Translations under genes and position numbers: made by a program
NCBI RefSeq assembly: GCF_029836165.1
Contig: NZ_JAOEBG010000021.1
Coordinates: 1-64,000 of the forward strand
DNA: 64,000 nucleotides
Direction: 5' to 3'
Source of the DNA: Pseudomonas sp. GD04091
Lineage (GTDB): Bacteria; Pseudomonadota; Gammaproteobacteria; Pseudomonadales; Pseudomonadaceae
Shown here: in pieces, positions 40,665-49,114 of the stretch
Position numbering within the stretch: position 1 is the first letter of the stretch
How the letters are laid out: every line of letters begins with the position of its first letter
The notes under the pieces: model-generated
What the model was told of the DNA's origin: nothing
The model's database searches: none
The model's input: only the letters and a program-made list of their open reading frames with translations

Positions 40665-41759
40665 ATGTATCCAGTGATGAATTCGGCCAGCAAGGCCAAC
40701 GGTGTGATCTTCGCCCTGGTGCTGGCGGCGATGTTCGTCTACTCGCTGCCACCGGTGCTGAGCTTCGCCCGCACCCAGACCGACGCCTGGAACCTGTTCG
40801 TCGACGGCAAGCTGCTGCGCAAGTTCGAGCAGGCGTACGACAAGCGCTTCTTCCTGCGCGCCCCGTCGGTGGAGCTGTGGGCCGACGCCCAGTTCCAGCT
40901 GTTCGGCGAAGGCACCAAGGGCGTGGTGCTGGGCAAGGACGGTTGGCTCTACACCAACCAGGAATACCGCGTGCCCAATGACCTGGACGCCAACCTGGCA
41001 AGCCAGCTGGAGCAGATCGTCAAGGTCGAGCGCCAACTGGCCGAGCAAGGCAAGCAACTGGTGCTGCTGCCACTGCCGATGAAGCTGGACATCTACGCCG
41101 AGCACGCCGAGCGCGCGTTCGACCCGCAGGTGATCAGCCTCTACGACCGCTTCGTCGCCGGCCTGCAAGACCGCCGGCTGGATGTGGTACCGCTGCGCGA
41201 AGCCTACCTGCGCAACCTGTCCGGGCCACGGCTGTTCCTCAAGTCCGACACCCACTGGAGCCCCGACGGCGCGCGCCTGTCGGCCTACGAGCTGGCGCGC
41301 CAGCGCCCGCAGCTGCTGGGCGACCAGGTGTATGTCTCGCACAAGACCGGCGACAAGCGCATCAACGGCGACCTGATGAACTACCTGCAGTTCGACCACG
41401 CGCGCCTCGCGCCACAGTTCGGCCCCACCTCGATCGCGCTGTACGAGACGCTGCGGGCCGAGCAGAACAGTGACGACTTGTTCGCCGAGCAGGCGCAGAG
41501 CCTGCTCCTGGTGGGCACCAGCTACAGCAAGATCGACGATTGGAACTTCGTCGGTTTCCTCAAGGAAGCGCTCAACCGCGACCTGCTGTCCGTCGCCGTG
41601 GAGGCTCGCGGGCCGTTCGAGGCGATGAGCCAGTTCCTCGCCAGCGACCAGTTGCACAACCCGCAGATCACCACCGTGCTCTGGGAGTTTCCCCTGCGCA
41701 CCCTGCTTGCCCAGCGTCCCGGCACGCTCGAGCGCGGCACCCAGCCTGCGCATTTCTGA
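40665..41759 (+). CDS. algJ: Periplasmic O-acetyltransferase AlgJ (SGNH-like)
   Basis: 364 residues: an N-terminal signal anchor (FALVLAAMFVYSLPPVL) and an SGNH-like domain with Asp195-x-His197 (SDTHWSPDG) and Ser286 (GTSYS). These match Asp190/His192/Ser288 of P. aeruginosa AlgJ. It takes acetyl from AlgI and passes it on during alginate acetylation. ATG 40665 with GGGAG 5 bases upstream is preferred over GTG 40641. Confidence 0.92.
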   Translation: MYPVMNSASKANGVIFALVLAAMFVYSLPPVLSFARTQTDAWNLFVDGKLLRKFEQAYDKRFFLRAPSVELWADAQFQLFGEGTKGVVLGKDGWLYTNQEYRVPNDLDANLASQLEQIVKVERQLAEQGKQLVLLPLPMKLDIYAEHAERAFDPQVISLYDRFVAGLQDRRLDVVPLREAYLRNLSGPRLFLKSDTHWSPDGARLSAYELARQRPQLLGDQVYVSHKTGDKRINGDLMNYLQFDHARLAPQFGPTSIALYETLRAEQNSDDLFAEQAQSLLLVGTSYSKIDDWNFVGFLKEALNRDLLSVAVEARGPFEAMSQFLASDQLHNPQITTVLWEFPLRTLLAQRPGTLERGTQPAHF

Positions 41760-41777
41760 CGTTTCAAGGAGATCCTG

Positions 41778-42407
41778 ATGAAGCTTTCGCCCCTGTTCAC
41801 CGCCCTCGCCCTGGCCGTTGCCAGCCATGCCGCCCTCGCCGCCGAAGGCAACGCCGACCTGTACGACGCCGTGGCGCCGGCGGATTCCGCGTTCGTGCGC
41901 GTGCTCAACCTGTCGGACAACAGCATCGACGTGACCCTTAGCGGCAAGGTCAACCCGCAGAAGGTCGCCCCGGGCCAGCTCAGCGGCTACCGCTTCGTCC
42001 CGGCCGGCGTCCACAAGATCGGCATCGGTGCCAAGGCCATCGAGCCGACCCTGGTGGCCAACGCCGCCAGCACCGTGGTGTACGACGGTCGGCAGCTGAA
42101 CCTGATCGCCGACCAGTACGTCAACGAGCCGAAGAAGGCGCAGGTGGCCTTCTACAACCTCACGCCCGCACAGGCCATGCTGCGTACGGCGGACGGCAAG
42201 CACGAGGTGGTCAAGACCCTGGCCAGCGGCCAGACCGGCACGCGCATGGTCAACGAAATCAAGATCGACTTCGCCGCTTATGTCGGTGACAAGGAGGTGG
42301 CCAGCTTCGACGAGCTGTTCCTCAAGAAAGGCCGCTCCTACAGCTACGTGCTGCTGCCGGGCAACCGCAGCCTGAGCCTGGCCAACAGCATCGACCCCAC
42401 CGAGTGA
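41778..42407 (+). CDS. algF: Alginate acetylation adaptor AlgF
   Basis: 209 residues (216 in P. aeruginosa) with a clear signal peptide ending ALAAEG. The mature protein has two beta-rich halves (FVRVLNLSDNSIDVTLSG; QVAFYNLTPAQAMLRTADG). It is needed for O-acetylation, probably as a protein-protein link between AlgJ and AlgX. AAGGAG is 6 to 8 bases upstream. Confidence 0.9.
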   Translation: MKLSPLFTALALAVASHAALAAEGNADLYDAVAPADSAFVRVLNLSDNSIDVTLSGKVNPQKVAPGQLSGYRFVPAGVHKIGIGAKAIEPTLVANAASTVVYDGRQLNLIADQYVNEPKKAQVAFYNLTPAQAMLRTADGKHEVVKTLASGQTGTRMVNEIKIDFAAYVGDKEVASFDELFLKKGRSYSYVLLPGNRSLSLANSIDPTE

Positions 42408-42437
42408 CGCAGTGCCACCAGCAAGGATGACCGGCCC

Positions 42438-43841
42438 ATGAACACCCTCCTCCCCCTCGGCCTGGCGGCCACCCTGGCCCTGCTGAGCCTGCCTGGCCAG
42501 GCGGCGCAGGCCACCGCCAGGTCCGGCTGCGACAGCTTGCAGTGCATGGTCTGCCCGGCCCTGGCCGAGCCACGGCATTATGCCGAAGGGCGCATGAAGC
42601 TGATGCGCCAGATCGTTCCCGGCAAGGAGCGCTGGCTGTTCCGCTCGATGGTCGACCTGACCAACGATTTCGGCATCCCCACGCCCATGCGCCCGGAGTT
42701 CGCCCGGCTGATGGATGCCTTCCACAGCCAGGGCATCCAGGTGGCCATGGCGATCCAGCCGACCCGGGGCCTGATGCATCACGACAAGCTCTATGCCGAC
42801 CAGTTGCACGGCTTCGACCATGCGCGCGCCAGCCGCAATCTCGAGGCCTACCTGGGGCAACTGCGCCAGGGCGGCGCGGTGGTGGCGCCGATGATGCAGC
42901 TGGTGCGCCAGCCGCCCAAGGGCGAGTACTTCTTGCGCCGCGACCATCACTGGACTCCGGCCGGCGCCGAAGCGACCGCTAAACTGATGGCCGAGGAAAT
43001 CCGCCGCCAGCCGTTCTATGCCGACCTGACCAAGAAGCAGTACCGCACCGAGCCCGGCGTGATGGTGCCCAAGGACGGCACCCTGAACCTGGCGCTGAGC
43101 TACATCTGCGGCAACAACTACGGTTTCCAGTACGTGCGCGGCTACCAGACCATCCCAGTGGCCGACAGCAGCGATGCGCTGTTCGACGAAACACCCGACC
43201 CACAGGTGATCCTGGTGGGCGACAGCAACGCCGCGGCCCGTGAAGACGAGAGCAAGCAGTTCAACTTCGACGGCTACCTGAAGCAGTACCTGGACGTGGA
43301 CATCCTCAACTACGCCCTGCCTGGCGTGGGCGAGGACGGCTCGCTGCTGGAGTACCTGCTGTCGGCCGACTACAAGGCCGACGCGCCGCCCAGGCTGATC
43401 ATCTGGGAACTGCCGGCCAACTACCGGCTGGACTCGCCACTGATGTACCGCCAGCTGGTGCCAGCGGTGCATGGCGGCTGCAAGACATCGAAACAAGTGC
43501 TGGCCTCGAAACTGCAGCGCCCGGCGCTGAAGGTCGGCGAGCGCATCGAGCTGCTGAGCAATGCCGGCAGCGCGCGCCAGTCGCTGACCGGATCGAAAGG
43601 CTTCCTCGACATCCGCCTGAGCGACAAGAACGTCAAGGACTTCTACATCATCGTCTATTACGACAATGGCGCCCGCGACAAGGTGTGGTTCCGCCGCGAG
43701 GCGGCAGTGAGCGGCGGCCAGTACTACCTGGAGCTGAGCAAGGCCCCGGAGTTCGCCGGCGCCAACCTGCTCTCGGTGTTCCTCGAACCGACCAAACCCG
43801 GCACCGCCGCCACCGATGTGGAGACACGCCTGTGCCTGTAA
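42438..43841 (+). CDS. algX: Terminal O-acetyltransferase AlgX
   Basis: 467 residues (474 in P. aeruginosa): a signal peptide, an SGNH-like domain with Asp169/His171 (RRDHHWTPAG) and Ser263 (LVGDSNAA), then a C-terminal carbohydrate-binding beta domain from about residue 340. These residues equal Asp174/His176/Ser269 of the known enzyme. It puts acetyl groups on mannuronate in the periplasm. The stop overlaps the algL start as TAATG. Confidence 0.93.
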   Translation: MNTLLPLGLAATLALLSLPGQAAQATARSGCDSLQCMVCPALAEPRHYAEGRMKLMRQIVPGKERWLFRSMVDLTNDFGIPTPMRPEFARLMDAFHSQGIQVAMAIQPTRGLMHHDKLYADQLHGFDHARASRNLEAYLGQLRQGGAVVAPMMQLVRQPPKGEYFLRRDHHWTPAGAEATAKLMAEEIRRQPFYADLTKKQYRTEPGVMVPKDGTLNLALSYICGNNYGFQYVRGYQTIPVADSSDALFDETPDPQVILVGDSNAAAREDESKQFNFDGYLKQYLDVDILNYALPGVGEDGSLLEYLLSADYKADAPPRLIIWELPANYRLDSPLMYRQLVPAVHGGCKTSKQVLASKLQRPALKVGERIELLSNAGSARQSLTGSKGFLDIRLSDKNVKDFYIIVYYDNGARDKVWFRREAAVSGGQYYLELSKAPEFAGANLLSVFLEPTKPGTAATDVETRLCL

Positions 43842-45019
43842 TGTGCCTAGCCGCTCCCTGTGGGAGCGGGTTTACCCGCGAAGGCCCCGACACATCCTCT
43901 GGCCTGTTTGCGGGCAAGCCCGCTCCCACACGCATCCTTGCACTGCTCGCGTTCGTCCTTGTGCTGCCCCAGGCCCAGGCCGCCCAGTCGATCTGGCCCG
44001 CCCGCGCCACCGCGCAGGCCGCCATGATCGCCGACTACCGTACCCTGGCCTGCAACAGGGAGCCGCCGCCGCCCTACACCGGCAGCCTGCGACTGCAGAG
44101 CAAGTACGACCAGCGCGACACCAGCAAGTCGACCCTGCGCGCCAGCCCAGACGCCGACAGCGAACGCATCGCCAAGCAGGTCAAGCAGTTCATCGGTGGC
44201 CTGGTCTACGCCGGCAAGCGCTTCCAGAACGCGAAAAAGCCCCAGGACGCCAACATGGCCCTGGCCTGTCAGGACCAGTGGCTGGAACACTGGGCCAAGG
44301 CCGGTGCCTTGCTCGACCCGGACGCCAGCAACACCGGCATTGCCGCGCGCAAGTGGGCGTTGGCGGCGATGTCCGGCGCGCTGCTGCTGACCCAGGCGGC
44401 CGCCGATGGCAAGGTCCGGCTCACCCCCGTGCAGCAACGCTGGTTCACCCAGCTGGGCGAGCAGGTGATCCGCGAATACGACCCGCGTCGCCAGTCCACC
44501 ACCGTCTACTTCAACAACCATGACTACTGGGCCGCCTGGGCGGTGGCCGCCGCCGGCATGCTGGTGGGCCGCGACGACTTCATCCAGTGGGCCGATGGCA
44601 ACCTGCGCCGAGGCCTGGCCCAGGCCGTGCGCCATGGCGAATATGCCTACCTGCCGCTGGAAGTGGCCCGCAGCAAACTGGCCGCCAACTACAGCCAGTA
44701 CGCCCTGGTGCCGCTGGTGCTGCTCAGCGAGTCGGCCCGCGCCAACGGCCTGCCCTGGAGCGACGACGACCAGCGCACCCTCGAGCGCCTGGCCAGCTTC
44801 GCCGCCCGCAGCGTGCTCGACCCTGACACCCTGCCCGAGCTCAAGGGTCAGCGTCAGGCCGATGTCGCGCCCTACAAACTGGCCTGGCTGATCCCGTTCC
44901 TCGCCCGCCAGCCCAACCACCCCCTGGCTCGCCAGCTGTACGACAGCGAGGACGGCGAAGTGGACAACTACAGCCAGATCGGTGGCCCGCTCAAGCCGGC
45001 CTACCCCAACCTGCCTTGA
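43841..45019 (+). CDS. algL: Alginate lyase AlgL with REPIN-encoded N-terminus
   Basis: 392 residues against 367 in P. aeruginosa. The lyase core is intact: NNHDYW with catalytic His227 (P. aeruginosa His202, an offset of 25) and the downstream PLEVARSKLAANYSQYAL region with the Tyr. It clears stray polymer from the periplasm. The ATG overlaps the algX stop, and the next 24 codons or so are a REPIN palindrome pair (CGSGFTREGP...LFAGKPAPT), after which a normal hydrophobic signal sequence (ILALLAFVLVLPQAQA) follows. No other in-frame start lies between, so the signal peptide has an added n-region. Export may be weakened or unaffected. Confidence 0.9.
   Translation: MCLAAPCGSGFTREGPDTSSGLFAGKPAPTRILALLAFVLVLPQAQAAQSIWPARATAQAAMIADYRTLACNREPPPPYTGSLRLQSKYDQRDTSKSTLRASPDADSERIAKQVKQFIGGLVYAGKRFQNAKKPQDANMALACQDQWLEHWAKAGALLDPDASNTGIAARKWALAAMSGALLLTQAAADGKVRLTPVQQRWFTQLGEQVIREYDPRRQSTTVYFNNHDYWAAWAVAAAGMLVGRDDFIQWADGNLRRGLAQAVRHGEYAYLPLEVARSKLAANYSQYALVPLVLLSESARANGLPWSDDDQRTLERLASFAARSVLDPDTLPELKGQRQADVAPYKLAWLIPFLARQPNHPLARQLYDSEDGEVDNYSQIGGPLKPAYPNLP
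43859..43930. repeat. REPIN (inverted REP pair) inside algL
   Basis: Left arm 43859 to 43886 (TGTGGGAGCGGGTTTACCCG and on), right arm 43901 to 43930 (GGCC...GCAAGCCCGCTCCCACA), head to head across a 14-base centre. The span is 72 bases, exactly 24 codons, so the algL frame is kept. The arms match the REP family typical of P. putida. Confidence 0.9.
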
Positions 45020-45033
45020 CCAAGGACGCTCCC

Positions 45034-46467
45034 ATGGCCCCGTTCAGCCGCTTCTCTTTCACCAGCCTGGCCGCGCTATTGCTGGCGGGCGCCGTCCACG
45101 CCGCCCCCACGGTGGATACCCTGCCCCTGGCGCAACACCAGCAGCAGCTGACCCAGTTGCGCCAGCACGCACGCCAGGCCGTGGCCTTCGAGCAGGCCCG
45201 CCGCCCGCCACCGCCGGGTCGCGCCAGCGTCAGCCTGCAGACGATGTTCTCGTCCCAGGCCGGCAGTTGGCCGTTCGAACCCTTCGTCAACAACGGTCTG
45301 TTCCGCGCCATCGCCGGCTACCAGGCGCACCACCCGCAGGCTGTGGTGCTGCGCGGTGGCAGCATCACCCTGGCGCAATTGCATGACGCCCTGCGCGATC
45401 CGCGTATCCTCAAACGCTACAAGGACGGTTACCTGCTCAGCTATCCGTTGATGATCGGCGCGGACGCCGGGCTGGTGCTCGAAGGCACCAGCCTCTACCT
45501 GTACAGCTTCTCCGGCACGGCGCTGATCAACCAGGGCTGGCTGGGGCTGAACCAGTCATCGCTCCAGAGCATGGCCGGCGACAAGGCCGGCAACACCGAC
45601 CGCGCCTGGCGCCCGTTCGTGGTGGCCTGGGCCGGCAGCCACACCCAGGTGATCGGCTCAACGCTCAAGCGGCTGGGCTACAACGCCAATCTTTCCCGTG
45701 GCCTGAGCACGGCGCTCAGCACCCAGCAAGCCGCCACCACGCGCCCGGCCACGCTGCTGATCGAAGCCAGCCGGTTCAGCGAGCTGTCCAGCGCGGTGGA
45801 ACTGCAGCACAGCCAGGCGACCATCACCGGCAGTCAATTCGAGCGCTCGCAGCAGTACGCGATCGACGTCCGCGACAGCCAGTTGCGCGTGCAGGGCAAC
45901 CAGCTGCGCGGCATCGACAACAACAGCGGCGTGCGCCTGCGTGGCCAGACCCGCGCCCTGATCGAAGACAACCTGATCCTTGGCGCGGCCAAGGCCGCCA
46001 TCGAGATCAGCGACCAGCGCGGCGCCGTGCTGCTGGCCGGCAACCGGATCGGCGACAGCCGTGGCAATGGCATCCAGCTGCGCAACCTGATGCCCACCTC
46101 TACGGCCCCGCTGCTGATCGACGACAACCTGCTGGCCAGCAGCCAGGGCAGCGCGGTGGACGCCAGCGAAGTCGCCGCCCTGGCACTGGTGGGTAACCGC
46201 ATCGGCAATACCCCGGAGTACGCCATCAGCCTGCGCAACGCCGCACCCCAGCCGGGGCCGCTGCTGATCAGCGGCAATCGCCTGGGCCAGGTGGGCAAGG
46301 CCGTGGTGCGGGTCGAAGGCATGCGGGAGGTCGAACTGGGCGGCAATACCTTCGATGGCAAGGCCTTGCTGCAGAACCTGCTGATCGGCGATCTGTTGCC
46401 GGTGCAGGGGCAGGTGCTGGAAGCGACGCAGGCCGACGCAAAGAGGGTGCGGGTGCGTAATCAATAG
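45034..46467 (+). CDS. algG: AlgG-like right-handed beta-helix protein lacking the epimerase DPHD motif
   Basis: 477 residues (543 in P. aeruginosa AlgG): signal peptide, a CASH-type beta-helix with many G-N-x-[IL] turns, and an AlgG-like N-terminal part (RPFVVAWAGSHTQVIGSTLKRLGYNA). Where C5-mannuronan epimerases have Y-G-I-D-P-H-D, this protein has Y-A-I-Asp278-Val279-Arg280-Asp281. The catalytic-base His is therefore replaced by Arg. It probably keeps the AlgG scaffolding role with AlgK and AlgX but cannot epimerise. ATG 45034 has AAGGA 7 bases upstream; a TTG at 45016 overlapping the algL stop is less likely. It is last in the operon, not after algE as usual. Confidence 0.85.
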   Translation: MAPFSRFSFTSLAALLLAGAVHAAPTVDTLPLAQHQQQLTQLRQHARQAVAFEQARRPPPPGRASVSLQTMFSSQAGSWPFEPFVNNGLFRAIAGYQAHHPQAVVLRGGSITLAQLHDALRDPRILKRYKDGYLLSYPLMIGADAGLVLEGTSLYLYSFSGTALINQGWLGLNQSSLQSMAGDKAGNTDRAWRPFVVAWAGSHTQVIGSTLKRLGYNANLSRGLSTALSTQQAATTRPATLLIEASRFSELSSAVELQHSQATITGSQFERSQQYAIDVRDSQLRVQGNQLRGIDNNSGVRLRGQTRALIEDNLILGAAKAAIEISDQRGAVLLAGNRIGDSRGNGIQLRNLMPTSTAPLLIDDNLLASSQGSAVDASEVAALALVGNRIGNTPEYAISLRNAAPQPGPLLISGNRLGQVGKAVVRVEGMREVELGGNTFDGKALLQNLLIGDLLPVQGQVLEATQADAKRVRVRNQ

Positions 46468-46473
46468 CGCCGC

Positions 46474-46496
46474 AGACAAGCCCGCTCCCACAGCAT
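46474..46496 (+). repeat. Partial REP element
   Basis: ACAAGCCCGCTCCCACAGC is the right half of a REP, lying between the end of the alginate-type operon and the convergent GNAT gene. Confidence 0.55.
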
Positions 46497-46927
46497 CAAG
46501 CCACCGATCGCTGCATCCGCACGAAACACTCGTCCATTCCCATCTCGACGAATCCCCGGCGCTGGTACAGGCGCCGCGCCGGATTGCTGCTGAACACCAT
46601 CAACCGCAGCGACGGCAAGCCTCGCTGCGCCGCCCAGCCGGCGAGCTGCTCCAGCACCCAGCCACCCACGCCGCGGCCTCGATGCTCGGGCAGCAGGTGC
46701 AACTCACGGATGAACAGCGCCTGGCGGTCCTGGCTGAGGCTGCAGAAGCCCAGCACCTGCTCGTCCTCGACCACCAGCCATTGCTCGCGCCAGCCCCAGG
46801 CTTCATCGAACGCCTCTTCGATCCACAGCAGGTCGAATTCACGGTAGTACGGCAGCATCGCGCGGCGGGTGAGGTCGCGGGCGAAGGTCAGGTGCTGGTC
46901 GGTGGCGGGGATCAGTTCAAGGGGCAT
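46496..46927 (-). CDS. GNAT-family N-acetyltransferase
   Basis: 143 residues with the acetyl-CoA motif (LHLLPEHRGRGVGGWVLEQL) and the C-terminal NPARRLYQRRGFVEMG. The substrate is unknown. ATG 46927 overlaps the end of the DUF488 gene by 11 bases, so the two form an operon. Confidence 0.9.
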   Translation of the reverse strand: MPLELIPATDQHLTFARDLTRRAMLPYYREFDLLWIEEAFDEAWGWREQWLVVEDEQVLGFCSLSQDRQALFIRELHLLPEHRGRGVGGWVLEQLAGWAAQRGLPSLRLMVFSSNPARRLYQRRGFVEMGMDECFVRMQRSVA

Positions 46928-47303
46928 AGCACACCGGCGAACTTGCCGGGCCACGGCGTTCCAGTTCGTCTTCCAGCCACTGGGCAAGCACCTGGGCGTT
47001 GTTGTGCTCGGTATCCTTGCCGGCGTACAGCAACGTCAGGTCGCCCTTGCTGGCCAGGTCCAACAAGGGATACCAGTGCTCGGGGTGGTCGGCCAGCTCC
47101 TGCCGGTAACGCCGGGTGAAGCCGGAGAAATCCACGTCGCCGGCATGAAACGCCTTGCGCAACGCGTCGGAGGGCGCGGCCTCGCGCAGCCACTGACCGT
47201 GCAGGTCCTCCTTGCGCTTGTTGCGCGGCCACAGGCGATCGACCAGCACACGCTGGCCATCCTCGGCGCCAACCGCTTCGTAGACGCGTTTGCAGCGAAT
47301 CAT
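46917..47303 (-). CDS. DUF488 family protein
   Basis: 128 residues with the family signature VLVDRLWPRNKRKED and the closing LLYAGKDTEHNNAQVL. The function is not established. ATG 47303 has GGAG 6 bases upstream, preferred over an ATG at 47321. Confidence 0.9.
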   Translation of the reverse strand: MIRCKRVYEAVGAEDGQRVLVDRLWPRNKRKEDLHGQWLREAAPSDALRKAFHAGDVDFSGFTRRYRQELADHPEHWYPLLDLASKGDLTLLYAGKDTEHNNAQVLAQWLEDELERRGPASSPVCYAP

Positions 47304-47431
47304 CAGACACTCCTGCGACATCGTTCACCAGCAAGCCTAGGGCCTTCATTGACCGAGGTCACGCACCAGTAACGAATTGTTTCTATGCTCAAAGCCCTCG
47401 GCATCATCGCCCGACGCCAACCGGAGCCCTC

Positions 47432-49048
47432 ATGGCAACCCCGTCCCTGGCCAGCCAGACCGACCTGGCCGCGCGCAATCCGCGCCCGCAGCTTGCCCAC
47501 AAACCTGGCCGCGCCACCCTCACGCTGTTCTTCGGCCTGCTGCTGGCAGGCCTTGCCTACACCTTCTGGAGCCTCAAGCAGGACGTCAGCGCCAGCGGCA
47601 CCGTGGTCACCACCATCACCCCCTTCCTGCTGCTGGGCCTGGCGCTGCTCATCGCCCTGGGCTTCGAGTTCGTCAATGGTTTCCACGACACCGCCAACGC
47701 CGTGGCCACGGTGATCTACACCCACTCGCTGCCGGCATCGGTGGCCGTGGTGTGGTCGGGGCTGTGCAATTTCCTCGGGGTGCTGCTCTCCAGCGGCGCG
47801 GTGGCCTTCGGCATCATCGCCCTGCTGCCGGTGGAACTGATCCTGCAGGTCGGCTCGTCCGCCGGATTCGCCATGGTCTTCGCCCTGCTGCTGGCGGCGA
47901 TCATCTGGAACCTCGGTACCTGGTGGCTGGGGCTGCCGGCGTCGTCCTCGCACACCCTGATTGGTTCGATCATCGGCGTGGGCGTGGCCAACGCGCTGAT
48001 GCACGGGCGCGACGGCACCAGCGGCGTGGACTGGACCCAGGCCAGCAAGGTCGGCTACGCCCTGCTGTTCTCGCCACTGATCGGTTTTGCCTGCGCCGCC
48101 CTGTTGCTGCTCGCCCTGCGGGCGCTGGTCAAGCGCCGCGAGTTGTACCAGGCGCCGGAGGGCCAGACGCCACCGCCCTGGTGGATCCGCGGCGTGCTGA
48201 TCCTCACCTGCACCGGCGTGTCGTTCGCCCACGGCTCCAACGATGGCCAGAAAGGCATGGGGCTGATCATGCTGATCCTGGTCGGTACCCTGCCGATGGC
48301 CTACGCGCTGAACAAGACCATGCCCAGCGAGCAGGCCCTGCAATTTTCGGCGGTCGCCGAGGTGACCCGTCAGGCGCTGGTGCGCTCGGCGCCGGCCACG
48401 CCACCGGCCGACCCGCGCCAGGTGCTGACCACGTTCATCACCGAACCCAAGGCCGGCCCCGAGCTGGTCCCGGCGCTGGCCGCGCTGGCGGGCATGATCG
48501 GCGAGGAAGTCAAAGGCTATGGCTCGCTCAACCGCGTACCGGCCGAAGCCATGGCCAACGTGCGCAACGACATGTACCTGACCAGCGAAGCCATCCGCCT
48601 GATCGACAAGCACCAGCTGGCCAGCTTCGACGCCGACACCGCAAGCCATGTGCAATTGTTCAAGCGCCAGCTGGACGATGCCACTCGCTACATCCCGCTA
48701 TGGGTCAAGGTGGCGGTGGCCATTGCCCTGGGCCTGGGCACCATGGTCGGCTGGCGGCGCATCGTGGTGACGGTGGGCGAGAAGATCGGCAAGACCCACC
48801 TGAGCTACGCCCAGGGCGCCTCGGCCGAGGTGGTGGCGATGTGCACCATCGGCGCGGCGGACATGTTCGGTTTGCCGGTATCGACCACCCACGTGCTGAG
48901 CTCGGGCGTGGCCGGGACCATGGTGGCCAATGGATCAGGGCTCCAGCGGCGCACGCTGGTCAATCTGCTGATGGCCTGGGTGCTGACGTTGCCGGCGGCG
49001 ATGCTGCTCGCGGGAAGCTTGTACTGGCTGCTGAACCAGGTGTTCTGA
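47432..49048 (+). CDS. pit: Low-affinity inorganic phosphate transporter (Pit family)
   Basis: A 538-residue inner-membrane H+/phosphate (metal-phosphate) symporter. The duplicated family signatures are present (GFEFVNGFHDTANAVATVIYT; SFAHGSNDGQKGMG), with SSSHTLIGSIIG after the first and a repeat (VSTTHVLSSGVAG) near the end. A 150-residue soluble loop separates the halves. It is divergent from the DUF488-GNAT pair. Confidence 0.93.
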   Translation: MATPSLASQTDLAARNPRPQLAHKPGRATLTLFFGLLLAGLAYTFWSLKQDVSASGTVVTTITPFLLLGLALLIALGFEFVNGFHDTANAVATVIYTHSLPASVAVVWSGLCNFLGVLLSSGAVAFGIIALLPVELILQVGSSAGFAMVFALLLAAIIWNLGTWWLGLPASSSHTLIGSIIGVGVANALMHGRDGTSGVDWTQASKVGYALLFSPLIGFACAALLLLALRALVKRRELYQAPEGQTPPPWWIRGVLILTCTGVSFAHGSNDGQKGMGLIMLILVGTLPMAYALNKTMPSEQALQFSAVAEVTRQALVRSAPATPPADPRQVLTTFITEPKAGPELVPALAALAGMIGEEVKGYGSLNRVPAEAMANVRNDMYLTSEAIRLIDKHQLASFDADTASHVQLFKRQLDDATRYIPLWVKVAVAIALGLGTMVGWRRIVVTVGEKIGKTHLSYAQGASAEVVAMCTIGAADMFGLPVSTTHVLSSGVAGTMVANGSGLQRRTLVNLLMAWVLTLPAAMLLAGSLYWLLNQVF

Positions 49049-49067
49049 CCCGCGCCAGGAACAAGAC

Positions 49068-49103
49068 CTCCGTGAGAGCGGGAGAACCAGCTCCCACGGA
49101 GGC
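49068..49103. terminator. Long hairpin between convergent genes
   Basis: CCTCCGTG...GGGAG and CTCCC ACGGAGG form a two-part stem between pit and the GST gene. It could be a bidirectional terminator or a diverged REP; there is no T-run. Confidence 0.45.
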
Positions 49104-49114
49104 CTCGTCCATCG

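Noticed and set aside
37582-43496. Very long open antisense frames across the alginate-type operon
   Set aside because: They mirror strongly biased GC-rich codons of well-supported genes, have no ribosome-binding sites and give Arg/Gln/His-rich low-complexity proteins.
43685-43840. Upstream extension of AlgL into the end of algX
   Set aside because: The segment overlaps the AlgX coding frame, has no ribosome-binding site, and would place the signal peptide deep inside the protein.
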